Part shown: piece after piece, positions 44,470 to 52,812 of the stretch | Position numbering within the stretch: position 1 is the first letter of the stretch | How the letters are laid out: every line of letters begins with the position of its first letter | Assembly (NCBI RefSeq): GCF_900186865.1 | Contig: NZ_LT906480.1 | Location: 3,924,001 to 3,988,000, forward strand | From: Stenotrophomonas maltophilia | GTDB taxonomy: Bacteria; Pseudomonadota; Gammaproteobacteria; Xanthomonadales; Xanthomonadaceae | Direction of reading: 5' to 3' | Length of the DNA stretch: 64,000 bases | Made by a program: the position numbers and the translations under genes | Notes under the pieces: model-generated | The model's database searches: none | Told to the model about the DNA's origin: nothing | What the model saw: only the letters and a program-made list of their open reading frames with translations

Positions 44470-44549
44470 CGGTAGAGTCGACTGTTGGTCCACTGCCGTT
44501 GGCCCCGGTCGCAGAAGAGCCCGCGCTGCGCGCGATAGTCGACTCTACC
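44470..44549. repeat. Inverted pair of GTCGACT-type SMAG elements
   Basis: GGTAGAGTCGACTGTTGG (44471-44488) and GATAGTCGACTCTACC (44534-44549) can pair as one stem of about 15 bp around a loop of about 45 nt. A similar element lies at 12230-12257. Confidence 0.75.
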
Positions 44550-44568
44550 CCTCCCCCTCCCCGGCTGC

Positions 44569-45159
44569 TCAGGGCAGCTGGGTGCGTACCCGGGCGAAGC
44601 GGCGCAGGTCGTGCAGGACGCCGCGCTTGTAGACCGCACAGCGCTCCACGCCCTCTTCCTGGAAGCCGCTCTTCTCCAGTACACGGGCCGAGCCGAGGTT
44701 GAAGTCGACCACGCTAGCCTGCAGCCTGAACAGGCGCAGTTCGTCCATCACCCACGGTGCAAACAGGCCGACCACGCGGGTCATCACGCCCTGCCCCCAG
44801 TAAGCCTGGCCGAGCCAGTAACCCAGTTCGGCGGTATGCCCACGCTCGGCCACGCCCTGCTGGGCACCGACGCTGCCGCAGGCCTGGCCGTCGATCTCGA
44901 TGGCCAGGTTCAGGGTTCCAGGGGCCAGCACGCGGCCCGCCAGGAAGGCCTCGCCATCCTCGCGCGTGTACGGGTACGGATCACGCAGGCCCCGCGATAC
45001 CTCGGCGTCGTTGGCATGCCGCAGCAGGGATTCCAGGTCTTCCGGGCGCCAGGGGCGCAGTCGGAAACCCTCTCCCTGTAGTGGCGGGGTCAGAGCCCTT
45101 TCCGTTCCGGAAAGGGATCCGCCCCCTGGTCCGACCCCGTCGGCAGGCCGGTCAGGCAT
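44569..45159 (-). CDS. GNAT-family N-acetyltransferase (RimJ/RimL-like)
   Basis: A protein of up to 196 residues. The acetyltransferase fold is seen in FRLRPWRPEDLESLLRHAND, LNLAIEIDGQACGSVGA, AELGYWLGQAYWGQGVMTRVV (acetyl-CoA site, QGVMT in place of QGxGT/A) and NLGSARVLEKSGFQEEGVE. These enzymes acetylate protein N-termini or small amines. The only ATG in frame (45159) overlaps the smeN stop by 8 nt, and residues about 6-28 would be encoded by a GGATCC-type intergenic repeat. Either the repeat inserted into the N-terminus or translation starts at a non-ATG codon after it. Confidence 0.85.
   Translation of the reverse strand: MPDRPADGVGPGGGSLSGTERALTPPLQGEGFRLRPWRPEDLESLLRHANDAEVSRGLRDPYPYTREDGEAFLAGRVLAPGTLNLAIEIDGQACGSVGAQQGVAERGHTAELGYWLGQAYWGQGVMTRVVGLFAPWVMDELRLFRLQASVVDFNLGSARVLEKSGFQEEGVERCAVYKRGVLHDLRRFARVRTQLP
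45085..45139. repeat. GGATCC-type hairpin inside the 5' end of the GNAT gene
   Basis: GGGGTCAGAGCCCTTTCCG-TTCCGG-AAAGGGATCC, then CCTGGTCCGACCCC. It matches the hairpins at 17754, 41909, 54966, 55026 and 58325, but here it lies within an open reading frame. Confidence 0.8.
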
Positions 45160-48100
45160 GCCCGCCCACCGAGGGCGATTCGGCTTCCTGCTTCTCCAGC
45201 TCGCGCTTCACCGCTTCCGGCGAGCGGGTGTACGGGGCCAGCCGCGCGTAGAACGCCGGCACCACGAACAGCGACAGGAACGTCGAAAGAGTCACGCCGA
45301 AGATGATCACGATGCCGATCGTGCCACGGCTGGCCGAGCCGGGGCCACCGGCCACCACCAGTGGAATCGCGCCGACCACGGTGGCGATCGAGGTCATCAG
45401 GATCGGGCGCAGGCGCACCATCGCCGATTCGATGATCGCCTCGCGCACGGTTCTTCCGTCGTCGCGCAGCTGGTTGGCGAATTCGACGATGAGGATGCCG
45501 TTCTTCGCTGCCAGGCCGACCAGCATGACGATGCCGATCTGGCTGAACAGGTTCACCGTGCCGCCGCTCACCCATAACCCGACCAAGGCACCGAGCACGC
45601 CCAGCGGCACGGTCAGCATGATGGTGAGCGGGTGGATGAAGCTCTCGAACTGCGCGGCCAGCACCAGGTAAACCACCAGCAGGGCCATGGCGAAGGTCAG
45701 CAGCACCGCGCCACCCGCACTCTGGTACTCGCGCGATTCGCCCTTCCAGTTCACCTGCGCGTACTGCGGCAGTTCCTCGCGGGCCACGTTCTGCGCCCAG
45801 GCGATGGCCTCGCCCAGCGGATAGCCCGGTGCCAGGCCGGCGGTGATGGTGATCGAGCGCAGGCGGTTGAAGCGGTTCAGCGTGCCCGCCTCGGCCACTT
45901 CGCTGAGCGTGACCAGGTTGGACAGCGGCACCAGTTCGCCGGAGGTGGCACGCACACGGATCGCAGCCAGGTCGGCCGGGCTGGCACGGCCATCGCGACC
46001 GGCCTGCACCAGCACGTCGTACTCCTCGCCGTTGTCGACGAAGGTGGTGACGCGGCGCGAGCCCATCATGGTTTCCAGTGCCGAACCGATCGCGGTGACC
46101 GGCACGCCGAGATCCGCCGCACGCTGGCGGTCGATGTTCACCCGCATCTGCGGCCGGGTTTCCTTGTAGTCCGAATCCGGGCCGACCAGGCCCGGATTGT
46201 CGGCCATGCGCAGCAGGATGCGGTCACGCCACTGCGCGATCTCGGCGTATTCCGGGCCGCCCAGCACGATCTGGAATGGCTGGCCACCACTGCGCACCAG
46301 CCCGCCGCCCACCTGCGTACGCACGCGCACGCCGCGGATGGTGTCCAGCTCCTTCTGCAGTGCGTTGGCCACGTCCGGCGTGGCCTCGCTGCGCTGGCGC
46401 CACGGCTGCAGGAAGATGCTGACGCGGCCGGTGTGCATTTCCTCGCTGGCGCCGAAGCCGCCGGGCACGCGGGGGTTGGCACGCACGATCGGCTTGTCCG
46501 CGCCCACGTGCGGCGCCAGCAGCGCTTCCACCTGCTGTACCTGCTGCACGGTGTAGTCGTAGCCGGCGCCTTCCGGGCCGTCGATCATGATCTGGAACGA
46601 ACCGCGGTCTTCGGCCGGCGCCAGCTCCGACGGCAGCAGTTTCAGCAGGCCCCAGCTGGCGGCCAGCGCGGCCACCATCACCAGCAGGTAGATCCACGTG
46701 CGGTCCACGTGATGGTCGAGCACGCGACCATAGCCGGAGGCCAGGCGCTCCAGGTTGCGGTTGACGAAGCCATGCAGGCCGCGCGGTGCCTGCCCGGTGT
46801 GCGGCTTGAGCAGTTTGGAGGCCATCATCGGCGTCAGCGTCAGCGCCACGAACGCGGACAACGCAACCGCTGCCGCCAGCGCCACCGCCAGTTCGCGGAA
46901 CAGGCGGCCGGTATTGCCTTCCAGGAAACCGACCGGCAGGAACACCGCCACCAGCACGGCGGTAGTGGCGATCACCGCGAAGGCGACCTGCGTGGTACCG
47001 CGCTTGGAGGCCACCAGCGGGGGCTCGCCCAGGTCGATGCGGCGCTGCACGTTTTCCACCACCACGATCGCATCGTCCACCACCAGGCCGATGCACAGCA
47101 CCAGGGCCAGCAGGGTCAGCAGGTTGATCGAGAAATCGAACGCATACAGCGCGATGAACGCCGCGACCAGGCAGACCGGCACCGTTACCGCCGGGATCAA
47201 CGCGGCGCGGAAACTGCCGAGGAACAGCCAGATCACCGCCAGCACCAGGATCATCGCTTCCACCAGCGTGGCATAGACGCGGTCAACTGCGGCTTCGATG
47301 AAGGTGGTGTTGTCGAAGGCGACGAAGATCTGCGTGCCCTTGGGCAGGGTCAGTGCCACCCGCTCGGCTTCAGCGCGCGCGGTACGCGCCACGTCCAGCG
47401 AGTTGGCGGTGGAGGTCTTGACGATGCCCAGGCCGATGCCCGGCTCGCCGTTGCTGCGGTAGTACGCGCGACGCTCGGCCGAAGCCAGTTCGATCTTCGC
47501 CACGTCGCCCATGCGTACCACGTAGCCGTCGCGGCCCTTGCCCAGCGGGATGGTCGCAAAGTCTTCCGGCTTGATGTAGTTGCGCTCCACGCGCAGGGTG
47601 AAGTCACGGTCGGTCGACTCGATGCGGCCGGCCGGCAATTCCACGTTCTCGTTGCGCAGTGCGGTTTCCACATCGCCAGTGGTCAGCCCGCGCGCGGCCA
47701 GCTGGTCACGGTCCAGCCAGATGCGCATCGCATAGCGCTGGCGGCCACCGATGCGGACCTGGGCCACGCCATCGAGGCTGGAGAAACGATCGACCACGTA
47801 GCGGTCGGCGTAGTCGCTCAGCTCCAGCGTGTCCATGGTCGAGGAGACCATGTTGAACCAGATGATGGGGTCGGCATCGCTCTCGACCTTGGCGATTTCC
47901 GGCGGACGCGCTTCTTCGGGCATGCGGTCGGCGACGCGGCTGACCGCATCGCGCACGTCATTGGCCGCCGCTTCGATATCGCGGTTGGAGGTGAACTCGA
48001 TGCTGACCTGCGAGCGGCCGTTGGTGCTGCGCGCATTGATCGTATCGATGCCTTCGATGCCGGCCAGCGCATCTTCCAGCACCTGGGTGATGCGGCTTTC

Positions 48101-48277
48101 GATGACCGCCGCCGAGGCGCCGGTGTAGTCCACCGACACCGACACGATCGGCGGATCGATGGCGGGCAGTTCGCGCAGGGTCAGGCGGGTGAAGGACATC
48201 ACGCCCAGCACCAGCAGCAACAGGCTCATCACCACGGCGAACACCGGCCGCTGGATGGAGATGTCGGACAGCTTCAT
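45152..48277 (-). CDS. smeN: RND efflux transporter, inner-membrane component (probable SmeN)
   Basis: A 1041-residue proton-driven HAE1-type RND pump. It starts MKLSDISIQRPVFAVVMSLLLL, has two 6-helix membrane halves and two large periplasmic loops, and carries the proton-relay Asp pair in TM4 (LVLCIGLVVDDAIVVVEN). Other blocks are GPEGAGYDYT, SRRVTTFVDNG and GLAAKNGILIVEFANQLR. Such pumps export antibiotics or toxic compounds with an adaptor and an outer-membrane channel. The adaptor gene overlaps by 4 nt upstream; no channel gene is present. The SmeN name rests on remembered order in S. maltophilia K279a relative to the esterase locus. Confidence 0.93.
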   Translation of the reverse strand: MKLSDISIQRPVFAVVMSLLLLVLGVMSFTRLTLRELPAIDPPIVSVSVDYTGASAAVIESRITQVLEDALAGIEGIDTINARSTNGRSQVSIEFTSNRDIEAAANDVRDAVSRVADRMPEEARPPEIAKVESDADPIIWFNMVSSTMDTLELSDYADRYVVDRFSSLDGVAQVRIGGRQRYAMRIWLDRDQLAARGLTTGDVETALRNENVELPAGRIESTDRDFTLRVERNYIKPEDFATIPLGKGRDGYVVRMGDVAKIELASAERRAYYRSNGEPGIGLGIVKTSTANSLDVARTARAEAERVALTLPKGTQIFVAFDNTTFIEAAVDRVYATLVEAMILVLAVIWLFLGSFRAALIPAVTVPVCLVAAFIALYAFDFSINLLTLLALVLCIGLVVDDAIVVVENVQRRIDLGEPPLVASKRGTTQVAFAVIATTAVLVAVFLPVGFLEGNTGRLFRELAVALAAAVALSAFVALTLTPMMASKLLKPHTGQAPRGLHGFVNRNLERLASGYGRVLDHHVDRTWIYLLVMVAALAASWGLLKLLPSELAPAEDRGSFQIMIDGPEGAGYDYTVQQVQQVEALLAPHVGADKPIVRANPRVPGGFGASEEMHTGRVSIFLQPWRQRSEATPDVANALQKELDTIRGVRVRTQVGGGLVRSGGQPFQIVLGGPEYAEIAQWRDRILLRMADNPGLVGPDSDYKETRPQMRVNIDRQRAADLGVPVTAIGSALETMMGSRRVTTFVDNGEEYDVLVQAGRDGRASPADLAAIRVRATSGELVPLSNLVTLSEVAEAGTLNRFNRLRSITITAGLAPGYPLGEAIAWAQNVAREELPQYAQVNWKGESREYQSAGGAVLLTFAMALLVVYLVLAAQFESFIHPLTIMLTVPLGVLGALVGLWVSGGTVNLFSQIGIVMLVGLAAKNGILIVEFANQLRDDGRTVREAIIESAMVRLRPILMTSIATVVGAIPLVVAGGPGSASRGTIGIVIIFGVTLSTFLSLFVVPAFYARLAPYTRSPEAVKRELEKQEAESPSVGGHA

Positions 48278-49380
48278 CCGCCGTGGCCCTCGGCCGCGAC
48301 CGGCACCGGTGCATCCGCCGGCTTGGCACCGCTGGCCGGCGCCGCATCCTTGGCCGCGACCTTCAAGCCCGGGCGCAGCTTGCCGGTGCCATCGACCACG
48401 ATACGCTGGCCGGCTTCCAGGCCCTGCTTGATCTCAACCACGCCGGCGCGGCGCGCACCGGTCACCACGTCCACGCGCTCGACGCTGTCGTCGCTCTTGA
48501 TGCGGTACACGAACGTGTCGCGGCCCACCTGCACCACGGCGATTTCCGGCACCACCAGCGCCGGGCGCTCGGGGCGGAACAGGCGCACGTCCAGCAGCAT
48601 GCCCGGGCGCAGCGCATGGTCGCTGTTGGCGAAATCGCCGCGCACGGTCACCGCACGGGTCGCCGGGTCGATGCGTGCGTCGATGGTACTGACCACGCCC
48701 TCGAAGGTGCGGCCCGGCCACGCCACGCTGGTGGCACTGACCTTGTCACCGACGCCCAGTGCGGCCAGTTCCACTTCCGGCACCTGGAAATCGATGTGCA
48801 TGTGCTCGATGTCGTCGAGCGTGGCGATGACCGTGGTCGGGGTCACCAGCGAGCCCGGGCTGACCTGGCGGATGCCGAGCACGCCGGCGAACGGTGCGCG
48901 CACACGGCGATCACCGATGTCGGCCTGCATCTGCATCACGCGCGCCTCGGCGGCATCACGGATCGACTTCTGCGTATCCAGTGTGGCGCTGGACACCAGC
49001 CGCTGGGAGGCCAGCTCGCGCTGGCGCTTGTACAACTGGTCGGCCTCGTGAAAGGTGGCCTGCGCCTGCACCAGCGCCGCTTCCTGGGCCTGCCCGCGCA
49101 GCGTCACGATCGGTGCGCCGGCGGCGATGTGCTGGCCGCTTTCGAAATGCACCTTCTCGACGATTTCGCTGACCTTGGCGGTGACGCTGATCGACTCGCG
49201 CGCCTTGGCCGTGCCCAGCGCCTGCAGGGTGTCGTTCCACTGCATGGGCTGCACCACCTGCGCCGTGACCGGCACTGCTTCGCCCTGCCGACGCGCGGCG
49301 GCCTCCTGTTTGCCTGCGCACCCGGCCAACACGGCCAGGCTGAGGCCAAGGGCCAGGGTCGAAGCGATACGAGCCAACAT
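48274..49380 (-). CDS. smeM: RND efflux periplasmic adaptor lipoprotein (probable SmeM)
   Basis: A 368-residue membrane-fusion protein. The signal peptide ends in lipobox LAGC (MLARIASTLALGLSLAVLAGC). A hairpin and lipoyl domain follow (VHFESGQHIAAGAPIVTLRGQAQEAALVQAQ and VRAPFAGVLGIRQVSPGSLV), then beta-barrel and membrane-proximal domains (IVVDGTGKLRPGLKV). It links the RND pump to a TolC-type channel. ATG 49380 gives the complete signal. ATGA overlap with smeN indicates coupled translation. SmeM identity is inferred from synteny as for SmeN. Confidence 0.92.
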   Translation of the reverse strand: MLARIASTLALGLSLAVLAGCAGKQEAAARRQGEAVPVTAQVVQPMQWNDTLQALGTAKARESISVTAKVSEIVEKVHFESGQHIAAGAPIVTLRGQAQEAALVQAQATFHEADQLYKRQRELASQRLVSSATLDTQKSIRDAAEARVMQMQADIGDRRVRAPFAGVLGIRQVSPGSLVTPTTVIATLDDIEHMHIDFQVPEVELAALGVGDKVSATSVAWPGRTFEGVVSTIDARIDPATRAVTVRGDFANSDHALRPGMLLDVRLFRPERPALVVPEIAVVQVGRDTFVYRIKSDDSVERVDVVTGARRAGVVEIKQGLEAGQRIVVDGTGKLRPGLKVAAKDAAPASGAKPADAPVPVAAEGHGG

Positions 49381-49654
49381 GAATGGTCCTGATTGATCCA
49401 CGGCCGCCGAGTGTAGGCAAGGCCCCGCAAAAGCGGTATGTGCCAAGCGTTTACCATCGTGGAACCGAAGCCGTGATAGCGCCTTGAACCCGTTCCGTGC
49501 AAGGCTGCCCTTGGCGGTGTCGGCGTGTGTCGGGTTGTATCCAGCCGTGCACCACGGGCGTTGCCATCGTAGAGTCGAAGCTGCCCGACAGAGGGCGTCG
49601 GGCGGGGACGGATCCTGGCGGGGATCCGGCCCCGGTTTTTTTTCACCCGGCGGA

Positions 49655-51718
49655 TCAGTACCGGTAGTTCACCTTCATCCACAGGCTGCGCCCGGGCTCG
49701 TTGATGCGCACCGGGTCGGCCGGGAAGCCGAAGTCGGCACTGCCGGCCAGGTTCAGGTGCTCGCTGTAGGCGCGGTCGAACAGGTTGTCGACGCCCGCGC
49801 TGAGCTGCAGCTGCGAACTGAAACGGTACGCGGCGTTGAGCGCGAACGTGGCGAAACCTGCACTCGGCCCGAGGTCCTGTGCGACCACGTTGCCCTGGCC
49901 CTCGGCCACGCGGTGCTGGTGGGTCACCGCACGCAGCAGTGCCCCGGCACTCCAGCGCTGGCCTTCCCAGTTCGCGCTCAGGCGTGCTTCCAGTGGTGGC
50001 ATCTGCGGCAGCGGACGCTACTGGTCGCGGTTCTCGCCCCAGGCATAGGCCAGCGTGCCGCCCAGCTTCCACTGCCCGGCCAGGCTCACTTCCAGGCCCG
50101 CCTCGGCACCGGCGATGCGCGCGTCGACATTGCGGGCCTGGCTCATGCCCATCATGCCGCTGCCGTGGTACGTGAACAGGATGTAGTCCTGGATCTGCCC
50201 GGCGTACGCCGAAACCCACGTCTGCACGCGCGGTCCCTTGTACTGCAGGCCGACGTCGAGCTGGGTGGTGCGTTCGGGCTGCACGCCGGTGAACGCGTTC
50301 ACTGCGCCGGCCGGGCCATGGTTGGGCGAGAACAGCTCCCAGTAGTCGGGCATGCGTTCACTGTGGCCGAGCCCGGCGTACCAGGTCAGGCCGTCGGCCA
50401 GGTCCTGCTCGTAACGCAGGAAACCACTGCCGAGCCATTCCTTGCGGCGCTGGCCCGCAGTCGGATTGGGCCTGTTCCCCATCATTCCGCGGAGCGATTG
50501 CCGCTCATCGCGGACGCTGGCGCGGTCGATGCGCAGGCCACTGATCCACCGCTGATCGGTGCCGGCGCCGAGGGTCAACTCGGTGAACACGCCGTAGCGG
50601 CGGAACTTGGCATCGGTCTCCCAGGCGGCCTGGCGGTAGGTGTTGCGGCCCATGCCCATGCGGCCACGATGGCGGCTGTCTTCGCCGTCCACACCCGCCA
50701 CCAGTTGCACGTCCTGCCAGTGCCACTCGGAACTGACCCGGCCGCCCTGGGTACGGCGGTCCACGTTCGACGCCATCGGCATCGGCATCATGCTGTTGGG
50801 ATTCGGCGTGCGCAGCGTGTAGTTGTCCATCACGTGGTCGGCTTCGTTGTAGTACACGTTGGCCTGCAACGTGTCCCACGCACCGGGCAGATTTCGTTTT
50901 TCGAAGCGCGCGGCATAGCTGGTGCGTTCGAACGCGGCACCGTCCATGCCGCGCCCGGCGTAACGCGCGATGGCATCGCCGGCACCGGCGGAAATCTCCA
51001 GCAGCGTGTCGGCATCCGGCGTCCAGCCGATGGCTACGTCACCGTTCCACTTGCGCCACTTCGACGGCACCACGTCACCGTGGCCGTCCTTGTAGTCATC
51101 GGCCTCGGAGCGGTTGCCGTTGGCACGCACGTAGCCGGTCGGGTTGCCCAGGGTCAGGTCCAGCACCTGGTCATTGCGGTTGCGCGAACCGACCAGCGCA
51201 CTGGCATCGGCACGCAGGCCGGGTTCATCGAAGCGCGGCGTGTCGCGCTCGAAGCGCACGGTACCGGCCGAGGCACCTGCGCCCCAGCGCACGCTCTGCG
51301 GGCCCTTGATGATGGTCAGCCGGTCGAAGCTCTCCGGCGCGATGTAGGACAGCGGATTGTCCATGCGCGACGGGCAGGCACCGATCAGGTTGCCGTCGTT
51401 GCTGAGGATGTTCAGGCGCGAACCGAACATGCCGCGCAGCACCGGGTCGCCGTTGGTGCCGCCATTGCGGATGGCAGAGAAGCCGGGAACGGTTTTCAGG
51501 TAATCGGCACCATCACTGGCCGGCACCGGCTGCCGCGGCAGGCGTGGGTCGGTCACCCAGTGCAGCGGCGAGGACGGTGCGGCGGCGGTGACCACCATCG
51601 TATCGAGGGTACGCGCCTCTTCGGCAGGCGCGGCGTAAGCCAGTGACGTGGTCACGGCCAGGCCAAGGGCAGCCGGCAGGCGCGCGCAGGCGCCCGCGGG
51701 GCGGGAAGTCATTTTCAT
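49655..51718 (-). pseudogene. TonB-dependent copper receptor, interrupted by an in-frame TAG
   Basis: A full-length receptor of the OprC/NosA copper type (687 codons) apart from a TAG codon at 50020-50018. The same frame continues after it: ...GENRDQ, stop, RPLPQMPPLEARLSANW, up to the C-terminal VNYRY. The signal peptide (ARLPAALGLAVTTSLAYA), plug (MVVTAAAPSSPLHWV, PVLRGMFGSRLNILSNDG, FDRLTIIKGPQSVRWG) and Met-rich loops (MMPMPMASN, HGSGMMGMSQ) are present. The truncated 566-residue product would lack the last barrel strands and the terminal aromatic signal, so it is probably non-functional. A CAG-to-TAG change is the simplest origin. A sequencing error is possible. Confidence 0.85.
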
Positions 51719-51789
51719 CGGAACAGCTCCAAGGTACGCACGCGCGCACGGCGCCCGGTCAGGCGTCGTGCGGCAGATTCACGGGGATA

Positions 51790-52221
51790 TCAGCGGACGA
51801 TGGAGACGCGCGGTGGCCCACGTGCGGCATGTGCGGGCCAGTGCGGTGCGGGCAGCACCTGTTGCGACCACGGGAACACCAGGCGCGGCCGCCACAGCAA
51901 CGGCAACAGCAGCACCAGCACCGCCAGCCATGGCAGCAGGCGCATGGCCAGTACACAGTATTCGCAGGCTTCGCCATGCATGGCGTGGGGATCGGCCGCG
52001 GGGCGGGGCACTGCCGGCGCGGCGCCGTGCTGATCGTGCCCGGCCATGGCCATGTCGTGCATGTCATGGCCCATGGTGGCGTGGTCCATGCCCGCCATTG
52101 CGGTGTGGTCCATCGGCGGCGCCTGCAGCGCGCGGCTGACCAGCGGCGCAAGCACCATCAGCAGCGTCGCCAGGATGGCGAGCTGGAGCAGAAGACGCTG
52201 CGGGCGGGACAGGCGGGTCAC
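51790..52221 (-). CDS. DUF2946 family protein, Met/His-rich
   Basis: A 143-residue small membrane protein. An N-terminal hydrophobic segment (LLLQLAILATLLMVLAPLVSRAL) is followed by a metal-binding-looking stretch with many Met and His (PMDHTAMAGMDHATMGHDMHD), then CEYCVLAMRLLPWLAVLVLLLPLLW with a CxxC. DUF2946 genes commonly sit beside copper TonB receptors, as here. A role in copper binding or handling is likely but not proven. It is upstream of, and in the same direction as, the broken receptor gene. Confidence 0.85.
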   Translation of the reverse strand: MTRLSRPQRLLLQLAILATLLMVLAPLVSRALQAPPMDHTAMAGMDHATMGHDMHDMAMAGHDQHGAAPAVPRPAADPHAMHGEACEYCVLAMRLLPWLAVLVLLLPLLWRPRLVFPWSQQVLPAPHWPAHAARGPPRVSIVR

Positions 52222-52282
52222 CCCGCTAGTGTAGAGGCGGGTCCAGGGTTGCCCGTGCGACGAACCGTCGCAGGAGGGGGTT

Positions 52283-52488
52283 TATCGGCAGGGCTGCGCC
52301 TTGCACCCGCTGCGAGCTGGAGCAACAGCAACAGCAACAGCCGAAGCAAAAGCGGGCTTCCTGTGGGTAGGCGGGGTGGGTCCGGTTGCGGGAGACGCCG
52401 TAAACCCGTCCTTGGGGGCTTGGCCGCGGCATCCATGCCGCGGACACTCCCGCAACCGGACCCACCCCGCCTTCGACAGATTCTCGCG
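52283..52488 (+). repeat. Composite three-way-junction element, copy 2
   Basis: Imperfect hairpin GCAGGGCTGCGCCTTGC (52288-52304); (CAACAG)3 (52323-52340); 25-bp perfect outer stem (52370-52394 with 52447-52471). Inside are hairpin A (ACGCCGTAAACCCGT), linker GGGGGCTTGG, and hairpin B (CCGCGGCA-TCCA-TGCCGCGG). The stem matches copy 1 except for one compensatory change (G:C to A:T) near its inner end. Confidence 0.88.
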
Positions 52489-52495
52489 ATCTGCT

Positions 52496-52607
52496 GTAGA
52501 TCCACGCCATGCGTGGATGAATCTCCATCGGAATCGAATATTTCGAACTGGAATCGAAAAGCATCCACGCATGGATCTATCGTGTCGACCAAGGTCGACA
52601 CCTACCA
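52496..52607. repeat. SMAG palindromes between two composite elements
   Basis: GTAGATCCACGCCATGCGTGGAT (52496-52518), CATCCACGCATGGATC (about 52562-52577) and GTGTCGACCAAGGTCGACACCTACC (52582-52606). Confidence 0.82.
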
Positions 52608-52627
52608 ACAGCCGCCGGAATCTGTCA

Positions 52628-52805
52628 GAGGTGGGGCGGTGTCGGAGTGCGGGGTGTCAGCCGCATGGATGCGGCTGCCAAGCTTACAGGGACGTACTTG
52701 CAGCGTCCCCGCACTCCGACACCGCCCCGCCAACCCACGGAATGCCGCTTCTGCTGTTGCTGTTGCCTTTGTCCGCAGCAGGTGCAGGGCTGCAAGCCCT
52801 GCTCG
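52628..52805 (-). repeat. Composite three-way-junction element, copy 3 (inverted)
   Basis: Opposite orientation to copy 2. Outer stem of 22 perfect bp (52633-52654 with 52707-52728) with wobble extension. Hairpin B, AGCCGCA-TGGA-TGCGGCT (52659-52676), linker with AGCTTAC, and hairpin A, GGGACG...CGTCCC (52689-52709). Then CTGTTG repeats (about 52752-52766; CAACAG on the other strand) and hairpin GCAGGGCTGCAAGCCCTGC (52784-52802). It ends just before the cysB stop. Confidence 0.88.
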
Positions 52806-52812
52806 CCCCCCC

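Noticed and set aside
45632..49051. A 1139-codon open frame on the plus strand opposite the RND pump genes
   Set aside because: It mirrors smeN/smeM codon structure in a high-GC genome, is His/Arg/Gln-rich with no domain, and the minus-strand genes are unmistakable.
49655..50002. A separate 115-residue protein downstream of the copper receptor, or a frameshift
   Set aside because: This segment is in the same frame as the receptor and continues its barrel, so a nonsense codon explains it, not a frameshift or a new gene.
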